This document shows positions 11,604 through 24,381 of a DNA stretch of 64,000 nucleotides, in pieces; the stretch's first letter is position 1; every line of letters starts with the position of its first letter. The notes beneath the pieces are model-generated. The model saw nothing but the letters and a program-made list of their open reading frames with translations. It was not told the origin of the DNA and did no database searches. The stretch lies in contig NW_027476337.1 in NCBI RefSeq assembly GCF_051020955.1, forward strand, positions 234,689-298,688. The letters run 5' to 3'. Both the position numbers and the translations under genes were made by a program. The DNA is from Megalopta genalis. Lineage: Eukaryota > Arthropoda > Insecta > Hymenoptera > Halictidae.

Positions 11604-14023
11604 ATGCGAAACAACGAGTTAGCTTTAAATCCATGCGAAACACATGATTTAGCTCCAAATCAATGCGAAGTAGAAGGCATAGCTACAAATCCATGGGAAT
11701 CAAATGGTTTAGCTTCAAGTACTTGTGATATACATGATTTAGTTTCAACAGCATGCGAAACAAACGAGTTAGCTTCAAATCCATGCGAAACAAATGATTT
11801 AGCTTCAAACCAATGCGAAGTAGGAGGGTTATCTTCGAATCCATGCGAAACAAATGGTTTAGCTTCAAACACTTGTGATATACATGATTTAGCTTCAACG
11901 GCATGCGAAACAACGATTTAGCTTTAAATCCATGCGAAACACATGATTTAACTCCAAATCTATGCGAAGTAGAAGGCTTTGCTTCAAATCCATGCGAAAA
12001 CCATGATTTAGCTTCAAATCAATGCAAGGTAGAAGGGTTATCTTCGAATTCATGCGAAACAAATGATTTAGCTTCAAACACTTGTGATATACATGATTTA
12101 GCTTCAACAGCATGCGAAACAAACGAGTTAGCTTCAAATCCATGCGAAATACATGATTTAGCTTCAAATCAATGCGAAGTAGAAGGGTTATCTTTGAATC
12201 CATGCGAAACAAATGGTTTAGCTTCAAACACTAGTGTTATACATGATTTAGCTTCAACTGCATGCGAAACAACGAGTTAGCTTTAAATCCATGCGAAACA
12301 TATGATTTAACTCCAAATCAATGCGAAGTAGAAGGCATAGCTTCAAATCCATGGGCAACAAATGGTTTAGATTCACATACTTGTGATATACATGATTTAG
12401 CTTCAACAGCATGCGAAACAAACGTGTTAGCTTCAAATCCATGCGAAACACATGATTTAGCTTCAATTTAATGCGAAGTAGAAGGCTTAGCTTCAAATCC
12501 ATGCCAATCAAATGGTTTAGCTTCAAATACTTGTGATATACATGGTTCTGCTTCAAGTGCATGCAAAATAAACGAGTTAGCTTCAAATCCATGCCAATCA
12601 CATGATTTAGGTCCAAATCAATGCGAAGCAGAAGGCTGTTGTTCGAATCCATGCGAAACAAAGTTTAGCTTCAAATACTTGTGATATACTTGATTTATAT
12701 TCTGTGCATGCGAAACAAACGAGATAGCTTCAAATCCATGCGAGACATATGATTTAACATCAAATCAATGCGAAGTAGAAGGCATAGCTTCAAATGCATG
12801 GGAATAAAATGGTTTAGCTTCAAATACTTGTGATATACATGATTTAGCTTCAACTGCATGCGAAACAAACGAGTTAGCTTCTAATCCATGCGCAACACAT
12901 GATTTAGCTTCAAATCAATGCGAAGTAGAAGGGTTATCTTCGAATCCATGCGAAACAAATGGTTTAGCTTCAAACACTTGTGATATACATGATTTAGCTT
13001 CAACGGCATGCGAAACAACGAGTTAGCTTTAAATCCATGCGAAACACATGATTTAGCTCCAAATCAATGCGAAGTAGAATGCATAGCTACAAATCCATGG
13101 GAATCAAATGGTTTAGCTTCAAATACTTGTGATATACATGATTTAGTTTCAACAGCATGCGAAACAAACGAGTTAGCTTCAAATCCATGCGAAACAAATG
13201 ATTTAGCTTCAAACCAATGCGAAGTAGAAGGGTTATCTTCGAATCCATGCGAAACAAATGGTTTAGCTTCAAACACTTGTGATATATATGATTTAGCTTC
13301 AACTGCATGCGAAACAACGATTTAGCTTTAAATCCATGCGAAACACATGATTTAACTCCAAATCTATGCGAAGTAGAAGGCTTTGCTTCAAATCCATGCG
13401 AAAAACATGATTTAGCTTCAAATCAATGCGAAGTAGAAGGGTTATCTTCGAATTCATGCGAAACAAATGATTTAGCTTCAAACACTTGTGATATACATGA
13501 TTTAGCTTCAACTGCATGCGAAACAACGAGTTAGCTTTAAATCCATGCGATACACATGATTTAGCTCCAAATCAATGCGAAGTAGAAGGCATAGCTACAA
13601 ATCCATGGGAATCAAATGGTTTAGCTTCAAGTACTTGTGATATACATGATTTAGTTCCAACAGCATGCGAAACAAACGAGTTAGCTTCAAATCCATGCGA
13701 AACAAATGATTTAGCTTCAAACCAATGCGAAGTAGGAGGGTTATCTTCGAATCCATGCGAAACAAATGGTTTAGCTTCAAACACTTGTGATATACATGAT
13801 TTAGCTTCAACTGCATGCGAAACAACGATTTAGCTTTAAATCCATGCGAAACACATGATTTAACTCCAAATCTATGCGAAGTAGAAGGCTTTGCTTCAAA
13901 TCCATGCGAAAAACATGATTTAGCTTCAAATCAATGCGAAGTAGAAGGGTTATCTTCGAATCCATGCGAAACAAATGGTTTAGCTTCAAACACTTGTGAT
14001 ATACATGATTTAGCTTCAACTGC
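11604..14023 (+). repeat. 2,420-bp super-unit of the 29-mer family, copy 1
   Basis: The unit consists of sub-blocks that each begin with a 29-bp A monomer. X is 299 bp (11604), Y is 359 bp (11903), Z is 746 bp (12262), then X (13008), a 209-bp block (13307), X (13516) and another 209-bp block (13815). These add up to 2,420 bp, and the Y to Y spacing to the next unit (11903 to 14323) is also 2,420. Z carries ATTCTGTGCATGCG and AATGCATGGGAATAAAATGG as markers. Z here is one base shorter than elsewhere because AAAGGTTTAG has become AAAGTTTAG near 12663. Confidence 0.9.
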
Positions 14024-14531
14024 ATGCGAAACAACGAGTTAGCTTTAAATCCATGCGATACACATGATTTAGCTCCAAATCAATGCGAAGTAGAAGGCAT
14101 AGCTACAAATCCATGGGAATCAAATGGTTTAGCTTCAAGTACTTGTGATATACATGATTTAGTTCCAACAGCATGCGAAACAAACGAGTTAGCTTCAAAT
14201 CCATGCGAAACAAATGATTTAGCTTCAAACCAATGCGAAGTAGGAGGGTTATCTTCGAATCCATGCGAAACAAATGGTTTAGCTTCAAACACTTGTGATA
14301 TACATGATTTAGCTTCAACTGCATGCGAAACAACGATTTAGCTTTAAATCCATGCGAAACACATGATTTAACTCCAAATCTATGCGAAGTAGAAGGCTTT
14401 GCTTCAAATCCATGCGAAAAACATGATTTAGCTTCAAATCAATGCAAGGTAGAAGGGTTATCTTCGAATTCATGCGAAACAAATGATTTAGCTTCAAACA
14501 CTTGTGATATACATGATTTAGCTTCAACAGC
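13008..14531 (+). repeat. 508-bp tandem repeat, three copies
   Basis: Copies begin at 13008, 13516 and 14024, exactly 508 bp apart. Since 508 is 17 x 30 minus 2, each holds 17 monomers of which two are 29 bp. Each unit is an X sub-block (CCATGGGAATC marker) followed by a sub-block with CCAAATCTATGCGAAG and GCGAAAAACATG. Units two and three share variants absent from the first, such as GCGATACACATG and GTTCCAACAGC, so they are the most recent duplication of the three. Confidence 0.9.
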
Positions 14532-15936
14532 ATGCGAAACAAACGAGTTAGCTTCAAATCCATGCGAAATACATGATTTAGCTTCAAATCAATGCGAAGT
14601 AGAAGGGTTATCTTTGAATCCATGCGAAACAAATGGTTTAGCTTCAAACACTAGTGTTATACATGATTTAGCTTCAACTGCATGCGAAACAACGAGTTAG
14701 CTTTAAATCCATGCGAAACATATGATTTAAATCCAAATCAATGCGAAGTAGAAGGCATAGCTTCAAATCCATGGGCAACAAATGGTTTAGATTCACATAC
14801 TTGTGATATACATGATTTAGCTTCAACAGCATGCGAAACAAACGTGTTAGCTTCAAATCCATGCGAAACACATGATTTAGCTTGAATTTAATGCGAAGTA
14901 GAAGGCTTAGCTTCAAATCCATGCCAATCAAATGGTTTAGCTTCAAATACTTGTGATATACATGGTTCTGCTTCAAGTGCATGCGAAATAAACGAGTTAG
15001 CTTCAAATCCATGCGAAACACATGATTTAGGTCCAAATCAATGCGAAGCAGAAGGCTGTTGTTCGAATCCATGCGAAACAAAGGTTTAGCTTCAAATACT
15101 TGTGATATACTTGATTTATATTCTGTGCATGCGAAACAAACGAGATAGCTTCAAATCCATGCGAGACATATGATTTAACATCAAATCAATGCGAAGTAGA
15201 AGGCATAGCTTCAAATGCATGGGAATAAAATGGTTTAGCTTCAAATACTTGTGATATACATGATTTAGCTTCAACTGCAAGCGAAACAAACGAGTTAGCT
15301 TCTAATCCATGCGCAACACATGATTTAGCTTCAAATCAATGCGAAGTAGAAGGGTTATCTTCGAATCCATGCGAAACAAATGGTTTAGCTTCAAACACTT
15401 GTGATATACATGATTTAGCTTCAACGGCATGCGAAACAACGAGTTAGCTTTAAATCCATGCGAAACACATGATTTAGCTCCAAATCAATGCGAAGTAGAA
15501 GGCATAGCTACAAATCCATGGGAATCAAATGGTTTAGCTTCAAATACTTGTGATATACATGATTTAGTTTCAACAGCATGCGAAACAAACGAGTTAGCTT
15601 CAAATCCATGCGAAACAAATGATTTAGCTTCAAACCAATGCGAAGTAGAAGGGTTATCTTCGAATCCATGCGAAACAAATGGTTTAGCTTCAAACACTTG
15701 TGATATACATGATTTAGCTTCAACTGCATGCGAAACAACGATTTAGCTTTAAATCCATGCGAAACACATGATTTAACTCCAAATTTATGCGAAGTAGAAG
15801 GCTTTGCTTCAAATCCATGCGAAAAACATGATTTAGCTTCAAATCAATGCGAAGTAGAAGGGTTATCTTCGAATTCATGCGAAACAAATGATTTAGCTTC
15901 AAACACTTGTGATATACATGATTTAGCTTCAACTGC
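14024..15936 (+). repeat. Super-unit of the 29-mer family, copy 2 (1,913 bp)
   Basis: Sub-blocks run X (14024), Y (14323), Z (14682), X (15429) and a 209-bp block (15728). The order is that of the preceding super-unit but lacks one 508-bp X plus 209 pair, so the two super-units differ by a whole sub-unit. The same X-Y-Z-X series recurs around 27948-29700, 43980-45862 and 47298-49210, and Y-Z-X series at 21480-23093. Confidence 0.85.
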
Positions 15937-15937
15937 T

Positions 15938-16357
15938 TGCGAAACAACGAGTTAGCTTTAAATCCATGCGAAACACATGATTTAACTCCAAATCAATGCG
16001 AAGTAGAAGGCTTTGCTTCAAATCCATGCGAAACACATGATTTAGCTTCAAATCAATGCGAAGTAGAAGGGTTATCTTCGAATCCATGCGAAACAAATGA
16101 TTTAGCTTCAAACACTTGTGATATACATGATTTAGCTTCAACTGCATGCGAAAAAAACGAGTTAGCTTCAAATCCATGCGAAACACATGATTTAACTCCA
16201 AATCAATGCGAAGTAGAAGGCTTTGCTTCAAATCCATGCGAAACACATGATTTAGCTTCAAATCAATGCGAAGTAGAAGGGTTATCTTCGAATCCATGCG
16301 AAACAAATGATTTAGCTTCAAACACTTGTGATATACATGATTTAGCTTCAACTGCAT
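15938..16357 (+). repeat. 210-bp tandem duplication
   Basis: Two seven-monomer units (15938-16147 and 16148-16357) are almost identical. The second starts with GCGAAAAAAACGAG, a 30-bp A monomer with a run of seven A in place of the 29-bp form. The same GCGAAAAAAACGAG monomer starts the stretch after 16358. At the paralogous positions near 46,070 and 49,420 the 210-bp unit is single. Confidence 0.85.
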
Positions 16358-16428
16358 GCGAAAAAAACGAGTTAGCTTCAAATCCATGCGAAACACATGA
16401 TTTAAATTCAAATCAATGCGAAGTAGAA

Positions 16429-17777
16429 GGGTTATCTTTGAATCCATGCGAAACAAATGGTTTAGCTTCAAACACTTGTGTTATACATGATTTAGCTTCA
16501 ACTGCATGCGAAACAAACGAGTTAGCTTCAAATCCATGCGAAACACATGATTTATCTTCAAATCAATGCGAGGTAGAAGGCTTAGCTTCAAATCCATGCG
16601 AATCGAACGATTTAGCTTAAAATACTTGTGATATACTTGATTTATATTCAAGTGCATGCGAAACAAACGAGATAGCTTCAGATCCATGCGAAACATATGA
16701 TTTAACATCAAATCAATGCGAAGTAGAAGTCATACCTTCAGATCCATGGGAATTAAATGGTTTAGCTTCAAATACTTGTGATATACATGATTTAGCTTCA
16801 ACTGTATGCGAAACAAACGAGTTAGCTTCAAATCCATGCGAAACACATGATTTAGCTTCAAATCAATGCGAAGAAGAGGGGTGATCTTCGAATCCATGCT
16901 AATCAAATGGTACATATTCAAATACTTGTGATATACATGATTTAGCTTCAACAGCATGCGAAACAAACGAGTTAGCTTCAAATCCATGCGAAACACATGA
17001 TTTAGCTCCAAATCAAGCGAAGTAGAAGGCATAGCTTCAAATCCATGGGAATCAAATGCTTTAGCTTCAAATACTTGTGATATACATGATTTAGCTTCAA
17101 CAGCATGCCAAACAAACGAGTTAGCTTCAAATCCAAGCTAAGCATATGATTTCGTTTCAAATCAATGCGAAGTAGAAGGCTGATCTCCGAATCCACACGA
17201 AACAGATTGTTTAGATTCAAATACTTGTGATATACATGATTTAGCTTCAACAGCATGCGAAACAAACGTGTTAGCTTCAAATCCGTGCGAAACACATGAT
17301 TTAGCTTCAATTTAATGCGAAGTAGAAGGCTTAGCTTCAAATCCATGCCAATCAAACGGTTTAGCTTCAAATACTTGTGATATACATGGTTCAGCTTCAA
17401 GTGCATGCGAAATAAACGAGTTAGCTTCAAATCCATGCGAAACACATGATTTAGGTCCAAATCAATGCGAAGCAGAAGGCTGATTTTCGAATTCATGCGA
17501 AACAAAGGTTTTGCTTCAAATACTTGTGATATACATGATTTAGCTTCAACTTGCATGCGAAAGAAACGAGTTAGCTTCAAATCCATGCGAAACACATGAT
17601 TTAGCTTCAAATCAATGCGAAGTAGAACGATTATCTTCGAATCCATGCAAAACAAATGGTTTAGCTTCAAACACTTGTGATATACATTATTTAGCTTCAG
17701 CTGCATGCGAAACAAACTAGTTAGCTTTAAACCCATGCGAAACACATGATTTAACTCCAAATCTATGCGAAGTAGAA
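16429..17777 (+). repeat. 1,349-bp unit (delta), copy 1
   Basis: The unit runs from one GGGTTATCTTTGAATCC to the next and is 45 x 30 minus 1 bp. The off-by-one comes from three visible length changes: CAAATCAAGCGAAG near 16994-17007 (one base short), AACAAAGGTTTTGC near 17511 (short) and CAACTTGCATGCG near 17549 (one base long). It also holds a CCGAATCCACACGAAAC monomer near 17187. The same changes recur in copy 2 and, in part, at 32765 and 53995, so they predate the duplications. Confidence 0.88.
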
Positions 17778-19186
17778 GGGTTATCTTTGAATCCATGCGA
17801 AACAAATGGTTTAGCTTCAAACACTTGTGTTATACATGATTTAGCTTCAACTGCATGCGAAACAAACGAGTTAGCTTCAAATCCATGCGAAACACATGAT
17901 TTATCTTCAAATCAATGCGAGGTAGAAGGCTTAGCTTCAAATCCATGCGAATCGAACGATTTAGCTTAAAATACTTGTGATATACTTGATTTATATTCAA
18001 GTGCATGCGAAACAAACGAGATAGCTTCAGATCCATGCGAAACATATGATTTAACATCAAATCAATGCGAAGAAGAAGTCATACCTTCAGATCCATGGGA
18101 ATTAAATGGTTTAGCTTCAAATACTTGTGATATACATGATTTAGCTTCAACTGTATGCGAAACAAACGAGTTAGCTTCAAATCCATGCGAAACACATGAT
18201 TTAGCTTCAAATCAATGCGAAGAAGAGGGGTGATCTTCGAATCCATGCTAATCAAATGGTACATATTCAAATACTTGTGATATACATGATTTAGCTTCAA
18301 CAGCATGCGAAACAAACGAGTTAGCTTCAAATCCATGCGAAACACATGATTTAGCTCCAAATCAAGCGAAGTAGAAGGCATAGCTTCAAATCCATGGGAA
18401 TCAAATGCTTTAGCTTCAAATACTTGTGATATACATGATTTAGCTTCAACAGCATGCCAAACAAACGAGTTAGCTTCAAATCCAAGCTAAGCATATGATT
18501 TCGTTTCAAATCAATGCGAAGTAGAAGGCTGATCTCCGAATCCACACGAAACAGATTGTTTAGATTCAAATACTTGTGATATACATGATTTAGCTTCAAC
18601 AGCATGCGAAACAGAAGTGTTAGCTTCAAATCCGTGCGAAACACATGATTTAGCTTCAATTTAATACGAAGTAGAAGGCTTAGCTTCAAATCCATGCCAA
18701 TCAAACGGTTTAGCTTCAAATACTTGTGATATACATGGTTCAGCTTCAAGTGCATGCGAAATAAACGAGTTAGCTTCAAATCCATGCGAAACACATGATT
18801 TAGGTCCAAATCAATGCGAAGCAGAAGGCTGATTTTCGAATTCATGCGAAACAAAGGTTTTGCTTCAAATACTTGTGATATACATGATTTAGCTTCAACT
18901 TGCATGCGAAAGAAACGAGTTAGCTTCAAATCCATGCGAAACACATGATTTAGCTTCAAATCAATGCGAAGTAGAACGATTATCTTCGAATCCATGCAAA
19001 ACAAATGGTTTAGCTTCAAACACTTGTGATATACATTATTTAGCTTCAGCTGCATGCGAAACAAACTAGTTAGCTTTAAACCCATGCGAAACACATGATT
19101 TAACTCCAAATCTATGCGAAGTAGAAGGCTTTGCTTCAAATCCATGCGAAAAACATGATTTAGCTTCAAATCAATGCGAAGTAGAA
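17778..19186 (+). repeat. 1,349-bp unit (delta), copy 2, with 60 extra bp
   Basis: Nearly identical to the preceding unit at an offset of 1,349 bp, but with two additional monomers near 19125-19185 (GCTTTGCTTC and GCGAAAAACATG), making it 1,409 bp. Small differences such as GAAGAAGAAGTC near 18070 against GAAGTAGAAGTC near 16722 show the copies are separate in the sequence. Delta-type sequence recurs at 32440-32947 and 53670-54560. Confidence 0.88.
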
Positions 19187-19445
19187 GGGTTATCTTTGAA
19201 TCCATGCGAAACAAATGGTTTAGCTTCAAACACTTGTGTTATACATGATTTAGCTTCAACTGCATGCGAAACAACGAGTTAGCTTTAAATCCATGCGAAA
19301 CACATGATTTAACTCCAAATCAATGCGAAGTAGAAGGCTTTGCTTCAAATCCATGCGAAACACATGATTTAGCTTCAAATCAATGCGAAGTAGAAGGGTT
19401 ATCTTCGAATCCATGCGAAACAAATGGTTTAGCTTCAAACACTTG
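19187..19445 (+). repeat. 29-mer sub-block linking delta to alpha
   Basis: A 209-bp-type sub-block starting with a 29-bp A monomer near 19264 (GCGAAACAACGAG, then CTCCAAATCAATG and GGCTTTGCTTC) joins the delta duplication to alpha copy 2. Only repeat sequence is present. Confidence 0.8.
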
Positions 19446-21290
19446 TGATATACATGATTTAGCTTCAAATGCATGCGAAACAAACGAGTTAGCTTCAAAG
19501 TCATTCAAAACATATGATTTAGCTTCAAATTCATTAGGAAGACATGGTTTAGCGTACTATTCATGGGAATCAAATGGTTCAGATTCAAATACTTGTGATA
19601 TACATGATATAGCTTCAAATGCAGGCGAAACAAACGAGTCAGCTTCAAATCCATGCGAAACACATGATTTAGCTTCAAATGAATGCGAAGTAGAAGGCTG
19701 ATCTCCGAATCCATGCGAAACACATGATTTCGCTCCAAATCAATGCGAAGTAGAAGTCTCTTCTTCGAATCCATACGGAACAAATGGTTTAGCTTCAAAT
19801 TCATTCGCAACACATTGTTTAGCACAATATTCTTGCGAAAAAAATAATTCAGCTTCAAATACTTGTGATACACACGAATTAGCTTCAAATGCTTGGGAAA
19901 CAAACGTGTTAGCTTCACATTCAAGCGAAAGAAATGATTCAGCTTCAAATCAGTGCGAAGTGGAAGGCAGATCTTCGAATCCATGCGAAACAAGTGGTTT
20001 AGATTGAAATACTTGTGATAAACATGATTTAGCTTCAACAGCATGTGAAGCAAACGAGATAGCTTCAAATCCATGCGAAACACATAAGTTGGCTTCAAAT
20101 TCATTCGAAACACATGGTTTAGCAGAGTGTTCTCGAGAAACAAATGGTTCAGCTTCAAATACTTGTGATATACGTGACTTCGCTCCAACTGCATGCGAAA
20201 CAAACGAATTAGCTTCAAATCCAAGCGAAACACATGATTTAGCTTCAAATCAATGCGAAGTAGAAGGCTTAGCTTCAAATCTATTCGAAACAAATGGCTC
20301 AGCTTCAAATACTTGTGATATACATGATTTAGCTTCAACTGCGAAACAAACGATTTAGTTTCAAATCGATGCGAAACAAATGGTTTAGCTTCAAATATTT
20401 CTGATATACATGATTTAGCTTAAAATGCAGTCGAGACAAACGAGTTGGGCTTCATAGCCAAGCGAAACACATTATTTAGCGTCAAAGTCATGCGAAACAC
20501 ATGGTTTAACTTAATATTCATGCGAAACAAATGCTTCAGCTTCAAATACTTGTGATATACATGATTTAGATTCAACTGCATGCGAAACAAACGAGTTAGC
20601 CTCAAATCCATGCGAAACACATGATTTAGCATCAAATCAATGCGAAGTAGAAGGCTTATCTTCAAATCCATGCGAAACGAATGATTTAAATTCAAATACT
20701 TGCGAATATCTCTGATATAGCTTCAAATGCAGGTGAAACAAACGAGTTAGCTTTAAATGCATGCAAAAGGCATGATTTACCTTCAAATCAATGCAAATTA
20801 GGAGACTGATCTTCGAATCCATGCGAAACAAATGGATCAGGCTCAAATACTTGTGTTATACATGGTTTAGCTTCAACAGTATGCGAAACAAACGAGTTAG
20901 CTTCAAATCCTAGCGATAGACATGATTTAGCTTCAAATCAATGCGAAGTAGGAGGCTTACCTTCGAATCCATGCGAAACAAATGGTTTAGCTTCAAACAC
21001 TTGTGATATACATGATTTAGCTTCAACATCATGTGAAACAAACGAGTTAGCTTCAAATCCAAGCGAAACACATGATTTATCTTCAAATCAATGCGAGGTA
21101 GAAGGCTTATTTTCAAATCCATGCGATTCAAACGGTTTAGCTTCAAATACTTCTGATATACATGATTTAGCTTCAACAGTATGCGAAACAAACGAGTTAG
21201 CTTTAAATCCATGCGAAACACATGATTTAACTTCAAATCAATGCGAAGTAGAAGGGTTATCTTCGAATCCATGCGAAACAAATGGTTTAG
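19446..21290 (+). repeat. Alpha block, copy 2
   Basis: Matches alpha copy 1 at an offset of 11,496 bp, including the rare monomers, the 4-bp loss (here about 20341) and the 31-bp monomer (20702). Differences are scattered substitutions such as CACATAAGTTGG near 20088 against CACATGAGTTGG. The match stops at about 21285, where the sequence switches at GTTTAGCATCAAACACTTG into 29-mer family. Confidence 0.9.
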
Positions 21291-23412
21291 CATCAAACAC
21301 TTGTGTTATACATGATTTAGCTTCAACTGCATGCGAAACAACGAGTTAGCTTTAAATCCATGCGAAACACATGATTTAGCTCCAAATCAATGCGAAGTAG
21401 AAGGCATAGCTTCAAATCCATGGGAATAAAATGGTTTATCTTCAAATACTTGTGATATACATGATTTAGCTTCAACTGCATGCGAAACAACGATTTAGCT
21501 TTAAATCCATGCGAAACACATGATTTAACTCCAAATCTATGCGAAGTAGAAGGCTTTGCTTCAAATCCATGCGAAAAACATGATTTAGCTTCAAATCAAT
21601 GCAAGGTAGAAGGGTTACCTTCGAATTCATGCGAAACAAATGATTTAGCTTCAAACACTTGTGATATACATGATTTAGCTTCAACAGCATGCGAAACAAA
21701 CGAGTTAGCTTCAAATCCATGCGAAATACATGATTTAGCTTCAAATCAATGCGAAGTAGAAGGGTTATCTTTGAATCCATGCGAAACAAATGGTTTAGCT
21801 TCAAACACTAGTGTTATACATGATTTAGCTCCAACTGCATGCGAAACAACGAGTTAGCTTTAAATCCATGCGAAACATATGATTTAACTCCAAATCAATG
21901 CGAAGTAGAAGGCATAGCTTCAAATCCATGGGCAACAAATGGTTTAGATTCACATACTTGTGATATACATGATTTAGCTTCAACAGCATGCGAAACAAAC
22001 GTGTTAGCTTCAAATCCATGCGAAACACATGATTTAGCTTCAATTTAATGCGAAGTAGAAGGCTTAGCTTCAAATCCATGCCAATCAAATGGTTTAGCTT
22101 CAAATACTTGTGATATACATGGTTCTGCTTCAAGTGCATGCGAAATAAACGAGTTAGCTTCAAATCCATGCGAAACACATGATTTAGGTCCAAATCAATG
22201 CGAAGCAGAAGGCTGTTGTTCGAATCCATGCGAAACAAAGGTTTAGCTTCAATTACTTGTGATATACTTGATTTATATTCTGTGCATGCGAAACAAACGA
22301 GATAGCTTCAAATCCATGCGAGACATATGATTTAACATCAAATCAATGCGAAGTAGAAGGCATAGCTTCAAATGCATGGGAATAAAATGGTTTAGCTTCA
22401 AATACTTGTGATATACATGATTTAGCTTCAACTGCATGCGAAACAAACGAGTTAGCTTCTAATCCATGCGCAACACATGATTTAGCTTCAAATCAATGCG
22501 AAGTAGCAGGGTTATCTTCGAATCCATGCGAAACAAATGGTTTAGCTTCAAACACTTGTGATATACATGATTTAGCTTCAACGGCATGCGAAACAACGAG
22601 TTAGCTTTAAATCCATGCGAAACACATGATTTAGCTCCAAATCAATGCGAAGTAGAAGGCATAGCTACAAATCCATGGGAATCAAATGGTTTAGCTTCAA
22701 ATACTTGTGATATACATGATTTAGTTTCAACAGCATGCGAAACAAACGAGTTAGCTTCAAATCCATGCGAAACAAATGATTTAGCTTCAAACCAATGCGA
22801 AGTAGAAGGGTTATCTTCGAATCCATGCGAAACAAATGGTTTAGCTTCAAACACTTGTGATATACATGATTTAGCTTCAACTGCATGCGAAACAACGATT
22901 TAGCTTTAAATCCATGCGAAACACATGATTTAACTCCAAATCTATGCGAAGTAGAAGGCTTTGCTTCAAATCCATGCGAAAAACATGATTTAGCTTCAAA
23001 TCAATGCGAAGTAGAAGGGTTATCTTCGAATTCATGCGAAACAAATGATTTAGCTTCAAACACTTGTGATATACATGATTTAGCTTCAACTGCTTGCGAA
23101 ACAACGAGTTAGCTTTAAATCCATGCGAAACACATGATTTAACTCCAAATCAATGCGAAGTAGAAGGCTTTGCTTCAAATCCATGCGAAACACATGATTT
23201 AGCTTCAAATCAATGCGAAGTAGAAGGGTTATCTTCGAATCCATGCGAAACAAATGATTTAGCTTCAAACACTTGTGATATACATGATTTAGCTTCAACT
23301 GCATGCGAAAAAAACGAGTTAGCTTCAAATCCATGCGAAACTCATGATTTAGCTTCAAATCAATGCGAAGTAGAAGGCTGATCTTCGAATCCATGCGAAA
23401 CAAATGGTTTAG
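21291..23412 (+). repeat. 2,122-bp unit, copy 1
   Basis: The unit starts at the CATCAAACACTTGTGTTATAC junction and contains Y (21480), Z (21839), X (22586) and two 209-bp-type sub-blocks (22885, 23094), ending just before the same junction at 23413. Its last 75 bp resemble the alpha right edge (GAAACTCATGATTTAGC, GGCTGATCTTCG), so the duplicated segment spans a block boundary. Confidence 0.88.
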
Positions 23413-24365
23413 CATCAAACACTTGTGTTATACATGATTTAGCTTCAACTGCATGCGAAACAACGAGTTAGCTTTAAATCCATGCGAAACACATGATTTA
23501 GCTCCAAATCAATGCGAAGTAGAAGGCATAGCTTCAAATCCATGGGAATAAAATGGTTTATCTTCAAATACTTGTGATATACATGATTTAGCTTCAACTG
23601 CATGCGAAACAACGATTTAGCTTTAAATCCATGCGAAACACATGATTTAACTCCAAATCTATGCGAAGTAGAAGGCTTTGCTTCAAATCCATGCGAAAAA
23701 CATGATTTAGCTTCAAATCAATGCAAGGTAGAAGGGTTACCTTCGAATTCATGCGAAACAAATGATTTAGCTTCAAACACTTGTGATATACATGATTTAG
23801 CTTCAACAGCATGCGAAACAAACGAGTTAGCTTCAAATCCATGCGAAATACATGATTTAGCTTCAAATCAATGCGAAGTAGAAGGGTTATCTTTGAATCC
23901 ATGCGAAACAAATGGTTTAGCTTCAAACACTAGTGTTATACATGATTTAGCTTCAACTGCATGCGAAACAACGAGTTAGCTTTAAATCCATGCGAAACAT
24001 ATGATTTAACTCCAAATCAATGCGAAGTAGAAGGCATAGCTTCAAATCCATGGGCAACAAATGGTTTAGATTCACATACTTTTGATATACATGATTTAGC
24101 TTCAACAGCATGCGAAACAAACGTGTTAGCTTCAAATCCATGCGAAACACATGATTTAGCTTCAATTTAAAGCGAAGTAGAAGGCTTAGCTTCAAATCCA
24201 TGCCAATCAAACGGTTTAGCTTCAAATACTTGTGATATACATGGTTCAGCTTCAAGTGCATGCGAAATAAACGAGTTAGCTTCAAATCCATGCGAAAAAC
24301 ATGATTTAGGTCCAAATCAATGCGAAGCAGAAGGCTGATGTTCGAATCCATGCGAAACAAAGGTT
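23413..24365 (+). repeat. 2,122-bp unit, copy 2 (truncated)
   Basis: Repeats 21291-22243 at an offset of 2,122 bp: Y at 23602 against 21480, and Z at 23961 against 21839. It breaks off inside Z near 24365, where AACAAAGGTTTAGC leads directly into alpha copy 3. Differences include CAATTTAAAGCG near 24170 against CAATTTAATGCG, the former shared with 41008. Confidence 0.88.
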
Positions 24366-24381
24366 TAGCTTCAAATACTTG

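Noticed and set aside
11604..15936. A family of small plus-strand genes starting Met-Arg-Asn-Asn (75, 105, 125 codons)
   Set aside because: These frames begin at an ATG inside the 29-bp A monomer and end at the next length-variant monomer. Their sizes are set by sub-block lengths of 209, 299 and 359 bp. There is no ribosome-binding or promoter pattern separate from the repeat.
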